A stretch of DNA of 64,000 nucleotides. Origin: Rhizobium croatiense. GTDB lineage: Bacteria > Pseudomonadota > Alphaproteobacteria > Rhizobiales > Rhizobiaceae. The DNA is taken from the NCBI RefSeq assembly GCF_019793465.1, contig NZ_JAILYJ010000001.1, positions 310,001 to 374,000 of the forward strand, given 5' to 3'. Both the position numbers and the translations under genes were made by a program. Below, piece by piece: positions 34,008 through 43,401 of this stretch. The notes beneath the pieces were generated by a model. It did not search any database. It saw only the letters and a program-made list of their open reading frames with translations, and had not been told where the DNA came from. The number at the start of each line of letters is the position of its first letter. The stretch's first letter is position 1.

Positions 34008-34544
34008 ATGTCAGCTACGACCGGATATACGAGCCGCGTTCTCGCCGCGGCCATGCTCCTGGCGCTTGCCGCCTGCTCCACCACCGAGATCGCCTCCCTG
34101 GAAGAACCGACTGCGGCGCCGATGACCGGCCAGACCAATGATCCGGCGCCGGGATTCGAAAACGTCGCGGCCGGCAGCGAAGAGGATTTCATCCTCAATG
34201 TCGGCCGGCGGATCTATTTCAAGCAGGATTCCGCCGCCCTCGATTCCGTCGCCATGGCAACGCTGGATAACCAGGCCGCCTGGCTCACCAGAAACCCGAC
34301 CTGGCTGCTCAAGCTGCAGGGATTTGCCGACGATTCCGGTTCTGCCTCCCAGATGGAAACGCTGTCGCAGAAGCGCGCCGATGCGGCGATGGCCTATCTC
34401 GCCTCGAAGGGCGTCGACCCGAAGCGCATGTGGGCCAAGGGCTATGGCAACGATAGAGAAGTTCGCGACTGCACGGACCGCTCCTGCAAGGTGCAGAATC
34501 GGCGTGTCGTCACCAACCTGCGTGCCCAGCCGGACGCGGCCTGA
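34008..34544 (+). CDS. OmpA/Pal-like outer-membrane lipoprotein
   Basis: This 178-residue lipoprotein has a signal peptide with a lipobox (LLALAACS, Cys near residue 23) and a C-terminal OmpA domain. Recognisable elements are RIYFKQDSAALDSVAMATLDNQAAWL, LKLQGFADDSGSASQMETLSQKRADAAMAYL and RMWAKGYGNDRE, ending in VQNRRVV. The usual Asp and Arg that grip diaminopimelate in peptidoglycan appear intact (GFADDSG and NRRV). It follows the L,D-transpeptidase gene with an AAGGAA site. It resembles Pal, but no tol genes are present, so it is probably an accessory copy. Confidence 0.88.
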   Translation: MSATTGYTSRVLAAAMLLALAACSTTEIASLEEPTAAPMTGQTNDPAPGFENVAAGSEEDFILNVGRRIYFKQDSAALDSVAMATLDNQAAWLTRNPTWLLKLQGFADDSGSASQMETLSQKRADAAMAYLASKGVDPKRMWAKGYGNDREVRDCTDRSCKVQNRRVVTNLRAQPDAA

Positions 34545-34604
34545 TCGCAGATTGGGCCAATCGACGCTTGCGCAGACGCGCCAGCCGTATCCCGGGCCTC
34601 TATT

Positions 34605-37064
34605 CTAGGAGGGCGGCAACTCGTAGCTGGATGGTGACGGCAGATCGAGCACGAACCTGATATCCGCAGCGTTCGCCGCCGCGACCAGCTGGTAATTGCC
34701 GGCTTCGGCACGGAAAGCGCCGGCTTCGACGTCGAAATAAGCGAGATCGCGCGGCCGGATTTGCATTATCGCCGTGCCGGTCTCGCCGGGCTGCAGCGAT
34801 AATTTGGCGAAGGCGCGCAACTCCTTGTCCGGCCGCGCCACTTTGGTCTTCGGCGAACGCACATAGAGCTGCACCAGTTCGGAGCCGGCCCGGTCGCCGA
34901 TATTGGTCAGGTCGACGCTGACGGTGACGCCGTCGGAAGCCATTTCGCCGGCCGACAGCCGCGGCTCGCTCCAGCGGAAGCGGGTATAGCCGAGGCCGAA
35001 GCCGAAGGGGAAGAGCGGCTCGACGGCGTGTGTATCGTGATGACGATAGCCGACGAAGACGCCCTCGGCGTAGCGCACATGCCCATCCTTGCCGGGATAG
35101 ACGGCGGAATCGCCCGTCATGGCGGAATTGTCGGCAAGCGTCTTCGGGAAGGTCTGCGGCAGGCGCCCACTCGGCTCGACATCGCCGAACAGGACATCGG
35201 CGACGGCATTGCCGAGTTCCTGCCCCGGATACCAGATCTGCAGCACGGCGCTAACCTTGCCGAGCCAGGGCATTTCCACCGGACCGCCGGTCTGCAGCAC
35301 GACCACCGTGTTGGTGTTGGCGGCCGCAACCCGCTCGATCAGTTCCTCCTGTAGGCCGGGCAGCCGCATGTCGGGCAAGTCCAGTCCCTCAGTATCCCAT
35401 TCGCCGTCGCGGCCGACAAAGAGAAGCGCCACGTCGGCATTGCGCGCCGTCTCGACGGCCGACTCGATATCGGCCTCGCCGAGCGGCTTTTCGACGCCGA
35501 AGCGCACAGCGATGAGGTTGATCCCCTCCTCGGTCGCGGTGGACGGCTCATATTCGACGGTGATCTTGTATGACCGTCCGGCATCGAGGGACACCGCCCC
35601 GCGCTGTTCGTCATTGGCGGTGCCGAAATAATTCTCGCCGCGTGTCCAGCCGTCACGGCCATCGACCGTCAGTCGGCCATCGACGAAGAGCCGCGCCAGT
35701 CCGGCGTTGGTCATGCCGAATACGTAATCGCCGCTCTCCTGCGGCACGAACTGCATCGTCATGCGGGCCGAAAAATCGGCAGGGTCGAGATCGCCCGACG
35801 GCAGCTCGAACCAGAAGAATTCGCCCTTGTCGACCGTTTCGACATGCAGCGGCTCGCCCTTGCAGCCGCGGTCCTTGAAATACTCGACCGCGATCTTGCC
35901 CTTGAACACGTCGATCAGACGGTTGTGGCGGCAGCCGACCGCATGGCTGATGCTGTTGGCGTTGGAGAGGGCGGCGCGGATGCCTTCGAGCGGGCTCACC
36001 GTATAATGCGCGGCGATCTGCGCGCTGCCGCCGCCCATGACGCGCGCGCTTGCGGCATTGGGGCCGATGACGGCGATGCGATCGAGGGAGGTTTTGGCAA
36101 GCGGCAGGATGCCGTCATTCCTGAGGAGCACAGCGCCTTCCGCGCCGAGACGCCGGATCAGCGCCCTGTCTTCCGGCAGGTCGACCGCTCGCTCGCTCAG
36201 ATCGGGTTTCTTCTCGAACGCACCGACCCGCTCGAGGAGAAGCAGCATGCGCCGCGCCGCAGCCCGTACCGTCGCGGCCTCGACCTTGCCCTCGCGCACG
36301 GCCGCGACCAGTTTGTCGCCGCGATCGCGCGCCGGACCCGGCATTTCGAGATCCAGGCCGGCATTGATCGTCTCGGCCGTCGAATGCGAACCGAACCAGT
36401 CGGACATGACGATGCCGTCGAACCCCCACTCCTCGCGCAACAGCTTGGTCAGCAGCCAGTGATTCTCGCTCGTATAGGTGCCGTTCAGGCGGTTATAGGA
36501 GGACATGACGGCCATGACGCCGGCGCGACGCACAGCCTGTTCGAAGGGCGGCAGGTAGATTTCGCGCAGTGTCCGCTCGTCGATATCGGAAGACATGGTC
36601 TGCCGCTCGATCTCGGATTCATTGCCGGCGAAATGCTTGATCGTCGCCGCGACGCCCTCACCCTGCACGCCCTCGATATAGGCAACGGCCAGTTCGGCGG
36701 TCAGCATCGGGTCTTCGGAATAACATTCGAAATTGCGTCCGTTGAGGCCGGAGCGATGGATGTTCACCGTGGGCGCCAGCAGCACTGCGGCACCCTTGCT
36801 CTTTGCCTGGCGCGCAAGGGCTGCGCCCATCTGATGGATAAGTTCGGGATTCCAGCTGGCGCCGAGCGCGATGGCGACGGGAAAGCAGGTCGCCTTGACG
36901 CCGGCGACCAGCGAGCCGGCGCCGCGCGCGCCGTTCGGTCCATCCGTCACCTTGATCTTCGGCACGCCGAGACGGTCGACCGGGACCGTCGTCCAGAAAT
37001 CGGCGCCGGACAGAAGGGAGACCTGCTCTTCGAGCGTCATCTGGTCGAGAATGGAATCAATCAT
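34605..37064 (-). CDS. GH3 beta-glucosidase with inserted PA14 domain
   Basis: This 819-residue glycoside hydrolase family 3 enzyme has an N-terminal TIM-barrel domain with IKVTDGPNGARG, IKHFAGNESEIERQ and the catalytic nucleophile in DGIVMSDWFGSHST (Asp 222). The alpha/beta sandwich domain is interrupted by a PA14 carbohydrate-binding insert (roughly 395-530, with DFSARMTMQFVPQESGDYVFGM). A C-terminal fibronectin III-like domain follows (PLFPFGFGLGYTRFRW, then VTVSVDLTNIGDRAGSELVQLYVR). No signal peptide is seen, so it is cytoplasmic and probably acts on imported plant-derived beta-glucosides. It is divergent from a TetR regulator with an operator between them. Confidence 0.93.
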   Translation of the reverse strand: MIDSILDQMTLEEQVSLLSGADFWTTVPVDRLGVPKIKVTDGPNGARGAGSLVAGVKATCFPVAIALGASWNPELIHQMGAALARQAKSKGAAVLLAPTVNIHRSGLNGRNFECYSEDPMLTAELAVAYIEGVQGEGVAATIKHFAGNESEIERQTMSSDIDERTLREIYLPPFEQAVRRAGVMAVMSSYNRLNGTYTSENHWLLTKLLREEWGFDGIVMSDWFGSHSTAETINAGLDLEMPGPARDRGDKLVAAVREGKVEAATVRAAARRMLLLLERVGAFEKKPDLSERAVDLPEDRALIRRLGAEGAVLLRNDGILPLAKTSLDRIAVIGPNAASARVMGGGSAQIAAHYTVSPLEGIRAALSNANSISHAVGCRHNRLIDVFKGKIAVEYFKDRGCKGEPLHVETVDKGEFFWFELPSGDLDPADFSARMTMQFVPQESGDYVFGMTNAGLARLFVDGRLTVDGRDGWTRGENYFGTANDEQRGAVSLDAGRSYKITVEYEPSTATEEGINLIAVRFGVEKPLGEADIESAVETARNADVALLFVGRDGEWDTEGLDLPDMRLPGLQEELIERVAAANTNTVVVLQTGGPVEMPWLGKVSAVLQIWYPGQELGNAVADVLFGDVEPSGRLPQTFPKTLADNSAMTGDSAVYPGKDGHVRYAEGVFVGYRHHDTHAVEPLFPFGFGLGYTRFRWSEPRLSAGEMASDGVTVSVDLTNIGDRAGSELVQLYVRSPKTKVARPDKELRAFAKLSLQPGETGTAIMQIRPRDLAYFDVEAGAFRAEAGNYQLVAAANAADIRFVLDLPSPSSYELPPS

Positions 37065-37130
37065 GCAAACCTCCCTGCTACGACTCCGGATATTTCAAGA
37101 CGGCGATCCGGGCGCTTTGATCCTTAAACC

Positions 37131-37146
37131 TACCGATTACTCGGTA
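37131..37146. promoter_or_regulatory. TetR-type operator between beta-glucosidase and tetR
   Basis: TACCGA-TTAC-TCGGTA is a perfect six-base inverted repeat with a four-base spacer. It lies 67 bases from the glucosidase start codon and about 107 bases from the tetR start codon. It is the best candidate for the neighbouring TetR protein. Confidence 0.65.
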
Positions 37147-37252
37147 TTTTTAAGATGTCAACTGCCACTGTCTGATGTATGGATAGAGCTTGCAAGCTGC
37201 AGCTTTGCCGATTGGCGCGTCGCCGTTAAAAGGAGGCAAACGGAAAGAGACG

Positions 37253-37882
37253 ATGACAGAACAAGGGACCGGCGCGAGGGAAAAGCAGCGGCGCAAATCC
37301 AGCAAGGGGGAGGCGCGCCGAGCGGAAATCCTCGCGGCGGCGATGCGCCGCTTCGCCGAAGACGGCTATCAGAATGCCGCCATTGGCGATATCGCCCAAG
37401 ATGTCGGCCTGTCGCTGCCCGGCCTGTTGCACCATTTCCCGACCAAGGTCGATCTCCTGCTTGCCATTCTGGACAAGCGCGATTTGGAAAGCGCAGATTT
37501 CATCGACCACTATCGTTTGGACCTTCGGGGCCTGCTTAAAGGCATGGTCTCGGTCTTCCGTCGCAACGCCGAAATGCTCGAGGTCACCAGGGCTTTCGCC
37601 ATCCTCAATGCCGAAAGCCTGATGAAGGACCACCCCGCCAAGGCCTGGTTTCTCGATCGCGCCACGCAGATGCAGAAGCATATCGCCGCGACCTTCGAAC
37701 GCGCCGCCGCCAATGGCTCGTTCGCCAAGAACATCGATAGCAAGGCGATGGCGGCCGAACTGATCGCCGTAATGGACGGCTTGCAGATGCTCTGGCTGCG
37801 CGACCCCGATCGCTTCGATATGGTCGGCGGGCTCGAAGCCTATGTCAGCCGCCTGCAGACGAGCCTCGTTCTGGATGGCTGA
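37253..37882 (+). CDS. TetR-family transcriptional regulator
   Basis: This 209-residue regulator has a TetR N-terminal DNA-binding domain (RRAEILAAAMRRFAEDGYQNAAIGDIAQDVGLSLPGLLHHFPTKVDLL) and a helical ligand domain. The start at 37253 follows a GAAAGAG; the strong AGGAGG near 37230 is further away and might serve an upstream in-frame start at 37190. Being divergent from the GH3 gene with a shared palindrome, it most likely represses that gene and itself until a glucoside-related inducer appears. Confidence 0.9.
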   Translation: MTEQGTGAREKQRRKSSKGEARRAEILAAAMRRFAEDGYQNAAIGDIAQDVGLSLPGLLHHFPTKVDLLLAILDKRDLESADFIDHYRLDLRGLLKGMVSVFRRNAEMLEVTRAFAILNAESLMKDHPAKAWFLDRATQMQKHIAATFERAAANGSFAKNIDSKAMAAELIAVMDGLQMLWLRDPDRFDMVGGLEAYVSRLQTSLVLDG

Positions 37883-38016
37883 ACGAGGATGGGGTGCAGA
37901 TCGGAGGGCCTGGCATTGTCGCCTACTGCCGGCCGTTGCCTGCCTCCCGCGATCATGCGGCCTCTGGCGGTTACTCATTCCTTGCCGGCGGCAGCGACTT
38001 CAAGCAACGGACTATC

Positions 38017-38352
38017 CTACCCGACATTGCGCGGTGGCGGCTGAGGGACTTGGTAAGGCGGCGACATGCCTTTGGAGCGTTCTCGAATATAGCGAGCACA
38101 GAGATCTTTCAGACCTCGGTATGATCCAATTCCGAGAAAGCTGCTCAGCCGTATTACTGTCGTTTGCGAGACGGCGCATTTTTTTGCGACTGAGGCAGCA
38201 CTTTCGAAGGCTATCATCTCCGGATGCTCAAGCATCCGCCTGGCAACCTGTTCCATCTGGTGAGGGAAAAAGATCCTTCTTTCGGCAATGCACTGTTTTA
38301 ATTCCTGGAAGGTTTGAGGACGTTGATCTTTCATAGAACGCATGGCTGACAT
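38017..38352 (-). CDS. Truncated RpiR-family regulator (DNA-binding domain only)
   Basis: This 111-residue protein is an RpiR-type N-terminal domain (FQELKQCIAERRIFFPHQMEQVARRMLEHPEMIAFESAASVAKKCAVSQTTVIRLSSFLGIGSYRGLKDL). Normal RpiR regulators are about 280 residues and carry a sugar-binding SIS domain, which is absent here. The next 130 bases downstream do not encode one in any frame I checked. A strong GGAGG five bases before the ATG suggests it is still translated. It lies after the Gfo/Idh gene at the end of a sugar operon, where an RpiR regulator would be expected. It may be a decaying gene or a stand-alone DNA-binding fragment. Confidence 0.7.
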   Translation of the reverse strand: MSAMRSMKDQRPQTFQELKQCIAERRIFFPHQMEQVARRMLEHPEMIAFESAASVAKKCAVSQTTVIRLSSFLGIGSYRGLKDLCARYIRERSKGMSPPYQVPQPPPRNVG

Positions 38353-38457
38353 TGGCGCCTCCGTGGCGGATGCATTTCGCGCAGGACAAGTCGACTCTGC
38401 ATTCGTGGAGTCGGCGATGCAGGGGAGCCACGAGGACCGAACTGCATCGCCTTGACG

Positions 38458-39450
38458 TCAATCGACGGCAACTGGCCTGCCTGTCTGCCAGCTCACTGTG
38501 GCGGCCTCCGCCAGTTTTTGAGCCTGAAGCCCATCCAATCCACCTGGCCTCGGCGATGGGTTGCCGCTGTCGATCGCTTCGATGAAGGCATTGATCTCGT
38601 TGGCATAAGCCTGCGCGTAGCGTTCGAGAAAGAAATGTTGAACGGGATCGCCGCTGACGCCGTTCGCATTGGAAAGCTCGACGCTCGTCGCGGCGATATT
38701 TTTCGCTGCAAGCATACCGGCAGCCCCATGGACTTCGATGCGCTGGTCGTATCCATAAGTCGCCCGGCGCGAATTGGTGATGACAGCAATGCGGCCCGAA
38801 GCCGTCTGCATCTGGACGGCGGCGGTATCCACATCGCCCTCGGCCCCGATCGCCTTGTCGACGAGCGAGGATCCGAGTGCGTTCACGACCACGAATTCCT
38901 CGCCCACGAGGAAGCGGGCCATATCGAAGTCGTGGATCATCATGTCGCGGAACAGGCCACCGGAGGATTTGACGTAGTCGGCCGGAGGCGGCGCTGGATC
39001 CCGGCTGGTGATCGTCACGATCTCGATCGCGCCGATATCGCCGCGGCGCAGGCGGGCCTCCAAACTTGCGAAGTTCGGGTCAAATCGGCGATTGAAGCCG
39101 ATCATCAAAGTCGACCTGTTGTTCTCGACAATCTCGAGGCAGGCATTGATGCGGTCGACCGACAGGGATACCGGCTTTTCGCAGAGAATGGCCTTGCCGG
39201 CGCGCGCTGCCGCCTCGATGAGATCGGCGTGGCTCGGGGTCGGCGTCGCGATGAGGATCGCATCGACGTTCGAGGAGTTGATGACATCCTCCGCCTCGGC
39301 AACCTCGGCGCCCGTCCGTGCGGCAAGCTCTTCTGCTGATGCCTTGAAGGCATCCGCGACATAGGCAAGCTTCGCATTGGGGTTGGCCGCGATCGTTGTT
39401 GCATGCACCTTGCCTATCCGGCCGGCGCCGATCACTCCAAATCTGATCAT
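38458..39450 (-). CDS. Gfo/Idh/MocA-family dehydrogenase (inositol 2-dehydrogenase-like)
   Basis: This 330-residue NAD(P)-dependent oxidoreductase has the Rossmann loop GAGRIGKVHA (residues 8-17), the ATPTPSHADL strand, the CEKPVSL motif (cofactor and substrate lysine) and the catalytic stretch GGLFRDMMIHDFDMARFLVGE. It is closest in pattern to IolG inositol 2-dehydrogenases. It is the fifth gene of the leftward sugar operon, next to a TIM-barrel isomerase, so it should oxidise the imported polyol or sugar. Myo-inositol is one candidate substrate. Confidence 0.87.
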   Translation of the reverse strand: MIRFGVIGAGRIGKVHATTIAANPNAKLAYVADAFKASAEELAARTGAEVAEAEDVINSSNVDAILIATPTPSHADLIEAAARAGKAILCEKPVSLSVDRINACLEIVENNRSTLMIGFNRRFDPNFASLEARLRRGDIGAIEIVTITSRDPAPPPADYVKSSGGLFRDMMIHDFDMARFLVGEEFVVVNALGSSLVDKAIGAEGDVDTAAVQMQTASGRIAVITNSRRATYGYDQRIEVHGAAGMLAAKNIAATSVELSNANGVSGDPVQHFFLERYAQAYANEINAFIEAIDSGNPSPRPGGLDGLQAQKLAEAATVSWQTGRPVAVD

Positions 39451-39492
39451 TGATGTCTCTCCATGATATGTAAGTCTTGACTATCGAAACAT

Positions 39493-40296
39493 TCAAACGG
39501 TGAACGCGTCGCGGAAGCGGGCAAGCGCCGTCTCGTCGTCTCCGGACGCCCACGCCTCCATGCCAATCGTGCCGCGATAGCCCATGTCTTTGAGCGCGCG
39601 GGCAATTGCCTTGTAGTTGATCTCGCCGGTGCCCGGTTCCATGCGACCGGGCACATCCGCCACCTGGATTTCGCCGATATAGGGCAGCGCGCGCCGGCAT
39701 AGCTCGATCAGGTTTCCTTCGCCGATCTGGGCATGATAGAGGTCCAGATTGAGCTTCAACGCCGGCCGGTTGACGGACGAGACGAGCGCGAGCGTATCCT
39801 CGGCCTTGGCAAACGGCGTCCCGGGGTGATCGACTGCCTGATTGAGGTTTTCGAGCACGAAGGTCACACCCTCCTGCTCCCCGAGCTCGGCGATGCGCTT
39901 CAGCGTATCGCATGCCTTGAGCCACATGGAACTCGTCACCTGGTCAGCCTTGACGACCGGCAGCCCGTTGCCGTCGAGACCGGTGCCATGCAGGTTGAGA
40001 CGTGGGCAATTCAGCTCCCGGGCGACGGGGATCGATAACTTCGCAGTTCGCAGCAATTCTTCTGCGCCATCGTCGTCGGCGAGCGTACCGGTCACATAGC
40101 CAGTCATCGACGAGAAGACCGCCCCGGATCTCGCAAGGGCAGCGATGTCATGTTTCGTCCAGTCCCAGATCTCGGCCTGGAAGCCGAGTTCGGTGATCCG
40201 CTTCAGCCTGTCGACAACAGGAAGCGACTTGAAAACCATCTCGGCGCAGACCGCGAGCGTGAAGGGGGATGAGATATTCGACGAACCGTCGTTCAT
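39493..40296 (-). CDS. TIM-barrel sugar isomerase/epimerase (hydroxypyruvate isomerase-like)
   Basis: This 267-residue AP-endonuclease-2-fold protein has VCAEMVFKSLPVVDRLKRITELGFQAEIWDW, CPRLNLHGTG, FVLENLN and LDLYHAQIGEGNLIELCRRALPYIGEIQVADVPGRMEPGTGEINY, the pattern of hydroxypyruvate isomerase and IolE/IolI-type enzymes. Metal-binding Glu, Asp, His and Glu residues are apparent in those segments. The start at 40296 was preferred because it follows GGAAACGG. It probably isomerises a keto intermediate made by the neighbouring dehydrogenase. The real substrate is unknown. Confidence 0.82.
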   Translation of the reverse strand: MNDGSSNISSPFTLAVCAEMVFKSLPVVDRLKRITELGFQAEIWDWTKHDIAALARSGAVFSSMTGYVTGTLADDDGAEELLRTAKLSIPVARELNCPRLNLHGTGLDGNGLPVVKADQVTSSMWLKACDTLKRIAELGEQEGVTFVLENLNQAVDHPGTPFAKAEDTLALVSSVNRPALKLNLDLYHAQIGEGNLIELCRRALPYIGEIQVADVPGRMEPGTGEINYKAIARALKDMGYRGTIGMEAWASGDDETALARFRDAFTV

Positions 40297-40377
40297 GACC
40301 GTTTCCATGTTTGATGACTGAAAAAGCGGGCAGCCTTTGAAAGCCAATGGGCGCCGCCTCCGGGTAAAGCCAGGGCG

Positions 40378-41172
40378 CTAGATGGTACCGCCGAGCTCTT
40401 CGGACAGTTGCTGCAGTTCCTTGCCGCCGGCCATGAGGTTCTGAAGCTCGTCCATCGCGATATCCGCCTTGGCAAAAGTGCCGAGCGTCTGGCCGCGATT
40501 GAGGATGGTGAAGCGGTCCGCCACGGCATAGGCATGCCGAACGTTATGGGTGATGAAAATCACGCCCAGTCCGTTCTGTCGGACCTGGTGGATGTATTTC
40601 AGCACCATCGAGGTTTGTGCCACGCCGAGCGCCGATGTGGGCTCGTCGAGAATAAGGATCTTTGCGCCGAAATAGACCGCGCGCGCAATCGCAACGCATT
40701 GGCGTTCGCCACCAGACAAGGTGCCCACCGCCTGATTGGGATCGCGGATATCGATGCCGATTTTGCGCATCTCTTCACGCGTGACATCGTTGCAGTGCGC
40801 GAGGTCGAAGTGACGGAATGGGAAGATGCCTTTGCGAGGCTCCCGCCCCATGAAGAAATTTCGGGTGATCGACATCAGCGGAATCATGGCGAGATCCTGA
40901 TAGACCGTCGCAATCCCTGCATCGAGGGCGTCGCGCGGGCTGCGGAAATTGACCGGCTTGCCTTCGACCAGAAACGCACCTCCGCTTGGCCGGACGACAC
41001 CGGACAGCGTCTTGATCAAGGTGGATTTGCCCGCGCCATTGTCTCCGAGGAGACAAAGTACCTCTCCGGCCGACACTTGCATCGACACGCCGTTGAGAGC
41101 GATCACGGAGCCGTAGTGCTTGACGATATCGGTTACTTCGATGATCGGTGTTCGGTTGTTGACGTCTGGCAT
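40378..41172 (-). CDS. Sugar ABC ATPase, single domain (FrcA-like)
   Basis: This 264-residue ATPase is of the single-domain ribose/fructose class. Motifs are Walker [11 protein letters not shown]-loop [22 protein letters not shown], signature [32 protein letters not shown] and switch ITHNVRHA. Most monosaccharide importers of this class use a double-domain ATPase of about 500 residues; FrcA of Sinorhizobium is the known single-domain relative. The start at 41172 lies two bases after the permease stop. Confidence 0.9.
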   Translation of the reverse strand: MPDVNNRTPIIEVTDIVKHYGSVIALNGVSMQVSAGEVLCLLGDNGAGKSTLIKTLSGVVRPSGGAFLVEGKPVNFRSPRDALDAGIATVYQDLAMIPLMSITRNFFMGREPRKGIFPFRHFDLAHCNDVTREEMRKIGIDIRDPNQAVGTLSGGERQCVAIARAVYFGAKILILDEPTSALGVAQTSMVLKYIHQVRQNGLGVIFITHNVRHAYAVADRFTILNRGQTLGTFAKADIAMDELQNLMAGGKELQQLSEELGGTI

Positions 41173-41174
41173 GA

Positions 41175-42296
41175 TCAGCGCTCCCCGGTAACCTTGCGGC
41201 GGATGAAATTGTTGAAGAGAACAGCCAGCAGCAGCATCGAGCCGAGGAAGACCTGAAACCAGTCGGAGTCGAACTTGGTATAGGTCAAGCCGATGGAAAC
41301 CGAGCCGAAGATGATGGCTCCGAAGAAGGCGCCGATCGCCGAACCATAGCCGCCGGTGAGCAGGCACCCGCCAATGACGGCGGCGATGATTGCCTCGAAC
41401 TCTTTCTGAAAACCGCGTCGGGCGTCGGTTGAGCCGGCGTCAAGCACGGTGATGATGGCGACCAGCGCGGCAGCACACGCCGTCAACGCGAACAGGCCGG
41501 TTTTCACCCTATGGACCGGGACACCTGAATTTCTTGCTGCATTCGGATCGCCGCCGGCTGCGAAGATCCAGTTGCCCATGCGGGTGCGCAGCAGGACCCA
41601 TGTTGCAGCCAGGGCAAGCACGACGAACCACAGGACCGACACGGGGATGCCCGTGACCTTCGGCAGGCCGTTCGGGAACTTGCCGATCAGGTCGTGATCT
41701 GCGAGCCAGACGAATACGCCCTTCAGCGCATCGCCGGAAAAGAGCCCGAGCAGCGGACTGTCCTTCACATGGTCGCCGATGCCGCGAAGCTGCGTGGAGC
41801 CGCCGGTGGCCCATTTCAGACCAACGAGGGTCAAGCCGCGCAGTATGAAGAGAAATGCCAGGGTCACGATGAACGACGGCAGCCTGGTGTGAATGACGAT
41901 CTGCCCATTGATCGCGCCCATGAACGCCGCAAACAGCATTGTCATGACGATGGCAACCGAAAGCGGTTGACCAAAATTGGTCAGGATGACGCCGAAGATC
42001 AGTCCTGCGAAAGCCACCATCGAGCCGATCGAGAGATCAAACTCTCCGCCGATCATGAGCAGTGCCGCCGCAATGGCGAGGATTCCCAATTGCGATGCCG
42101 GCGCCATGATGGTCATCAGGCCCGAAAGAGAAAACATCGTCGAATCTGCAGTGAGAAAGAAAAAGACGATGACGAGAACAAGGCCCGCCACGGCGCCCAA
42201 TTCGGGCCGCCGCATCATATGTGTTAAAAAACTTACTTGTTTGACGCGCTCATCGACCGTCGGCGCAGCCGCCGTGTTCTGCTCAAGCGAAGCCAT
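41175..42296 (-). CDS. Sugar ABC permease (RbsC/FrcC-like)
   Basis: This 373-residue permease has about ten hydrophobic segments. Family motifs are [24 protein letters not shown] (the GGIDLS-like sequence of RbsC), [20 protein letters not shown] and [30 protein letters not shown]. The start at 42296 was chosen because the open frame upstream passes through the intergenic hairpin region and shows no motif. An extended loop of roughly 50 residues in the middle ([21 protein letters not shown] and on) resembles FrcC-type permeases. Confidence 0.9.
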   Translation of the reverse strand: MASLEQNTAAAPTVDERVKQVSFLTHMMRRPELGAVAGLVLVIVFFFLTADSTMFSLSGLMTIMAPASQLGILAIAAALLMIGGEFDLSIGSMVAFAGLIFGVILTNFGQPLSVAIVMTMLFAAFMGAINGQIVIHTRLPSFIVTLAFLFILRGLTLVGLKWATGGSTQLRGIGDHVKDSPLLGLFSGDALKGVFVWLADHDLIGKFPNGLPKVTGIPVSVLWFVVLALAATWVLLRTRMGNWIFAAGGDPNAARNSGVPVHRVKTGLFALTACAAALVAIITVLDAGSTDARRGFQKEFEAIIAAVIGGCLLTGGYGSAIGAFFGAIIFGSVSIGLTYTKFDSDWFQVFLGSMLLLAVLFNNFIRRKVTGER

Positions 42297-42366
42297 AACT
42301 CCTCCCGTGGAATCTTTATTTTGAGGTAGCGGCGGCGCTGCTCGGCAGCGCTCTGTCAACGAACCC

Positions 42367-42385
42367 CCTCCCCTTGAGGGGGAGG
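42367..42385 (-). terminator. Hairpin between binding-protein and permease genes
   Basis: CCTCCCC (42367-42373) pairs with GGGGAGG (42379-42385) around TTGAG. It lies 34 bases after the binding-protein stop, with another 7-base stem nearer the permease. Such hairpins often keep binding-protein message more abundant than that of the downstream membrane genes. Confidence 0.5.
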
Positions 42386-42418
42386 AGATTCTGAGAGAAT
42401 GCCTTCCGTCAGTTCTGG

Positions 42419-43360
42419 TCAGCGAATGCCCTTGGCGGAAAGATCGACCACCTGGGCGGCCTTTTCCTTGGTGATAAGATTGGGGCCGGATGGCACATTG
42501 CCTCCAGGGATCAGCCCGTATTTGGCGTAGTTGGCCAGAAACACGACGGGCAGATAGCCCTGCAGGAACTGCTGCTGATCGATCGCGAAGGCTGCCTTGC
42601 CGTCGGCCACTGCCTTCAGGAAATCTGCCGAAAGGTCGAAGGTCGCCACGTTGACCTTGCCGGTCATTCCGACATCCTCGACAGCCGCGAGAGACGGCTC
42701 GCCGGCGGTGCCGGCGCCGAGCGCCATGACGGTATCGACAGCGGCATTGGAACTCAGCGCCGCTTTGACCTTTGCCCGGACGTCGGCCGGATCGTTGCTG
42801 ACGGGCAGAACCGTAACTTTGCCGCCAAAACCGTCTGCGAAGCCCTTGCAGCGCAGATCGAGCGCGACATTGCCGACCTCCTGATTCACGCACAAGCCTT
42901 CCTTGCCGCCCAACTCATGCAGCTTTGCACCGGCGGCCTTGCCCGCGGTGTATTCGTCCTGGCCGACATGCAGAAGCGCCCCCAATTCCTTCGAAACGTC
43001 GGATCCGGAGTTGATCGAAATAACCGGAATGCCGGCGGCCACGGCCTTCTTGATGGACGGGCCGAGCGCCGAGGCATCCGGAATGGAGACGATCAGCCCG
43101 TCAGGCTTCTGATTGATGGCCGCATCGATGAGCTGCCCCATTGATACCATGTCGAAGGTTTCCGGCGCCCGATAGTCGACGCCAACGCCGATATCCTTCG
43201 CCGCTGCATTGACCCCGTTCTTAACCACGGACCAGAACGGATCATTGGCCTGGCCATGGGTGACGGCAACAATGCGAATGTCCGCTGCGTTGACGATTGC
43301 TGAAGAGCACATGAACGCGACCGCGGCCCCCGCGAGAAGCGATTTCAAAGCAAATTTCAT
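42419..43360 (-). CDS. Sugar ABC periplasmic binding protein (RbsB family)
   Basis: This 313-residue protein has a Sec signal (MKFALKSLLAGAAVAFMCSSAIVNAA) and the periplasmic-binding/LacI fold of type-1 monosaccharide binders (IRIVAVTHGQANDPFWSVVKNGVNAAAKDIGVGVDY, then DGLIVSIPDASALGPSIKKAVAAGIPVISINSGSD). It is the first gene of the leftward operon, transcribed from the region that holds the tandem LacI operators. The ligand is a pentose, hexose or cyclitol, not further resolved. Confidence 0.9.
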   Translation of the reverse strand: MKFALKSLLAGAAVAFMCSSAIVNAADIRIVAVTHGQANDPFWSVVKNGVNAAAKDIGVGVDYRAPETFDMVSMGQLIDAAINQKPDGLIVSIPDASALGPSIKKAVAAGIPVISINSGSDVSKELGALLHVGQDEYTAGKAAGAKLHELGGKEGLCVNQEVGNVALDLRCKGFADGFGGKVTVLPVSNDPADVRAKVKAALSSNAAVDTVMALGAGTAGEPSLAAVEDVGMTGKVNVATFDLSADFLKAVADGKAAFAIDQQQFLQGYLPVVFLANYAKYGLIPGGNVPSGPNLITKEKAAQVVDLSAKGIR

Positions 43361-43401
43361 TTAACCCTCCCAAAAACAGTCCGCCTCATGCGAACGTGCG
43401 A

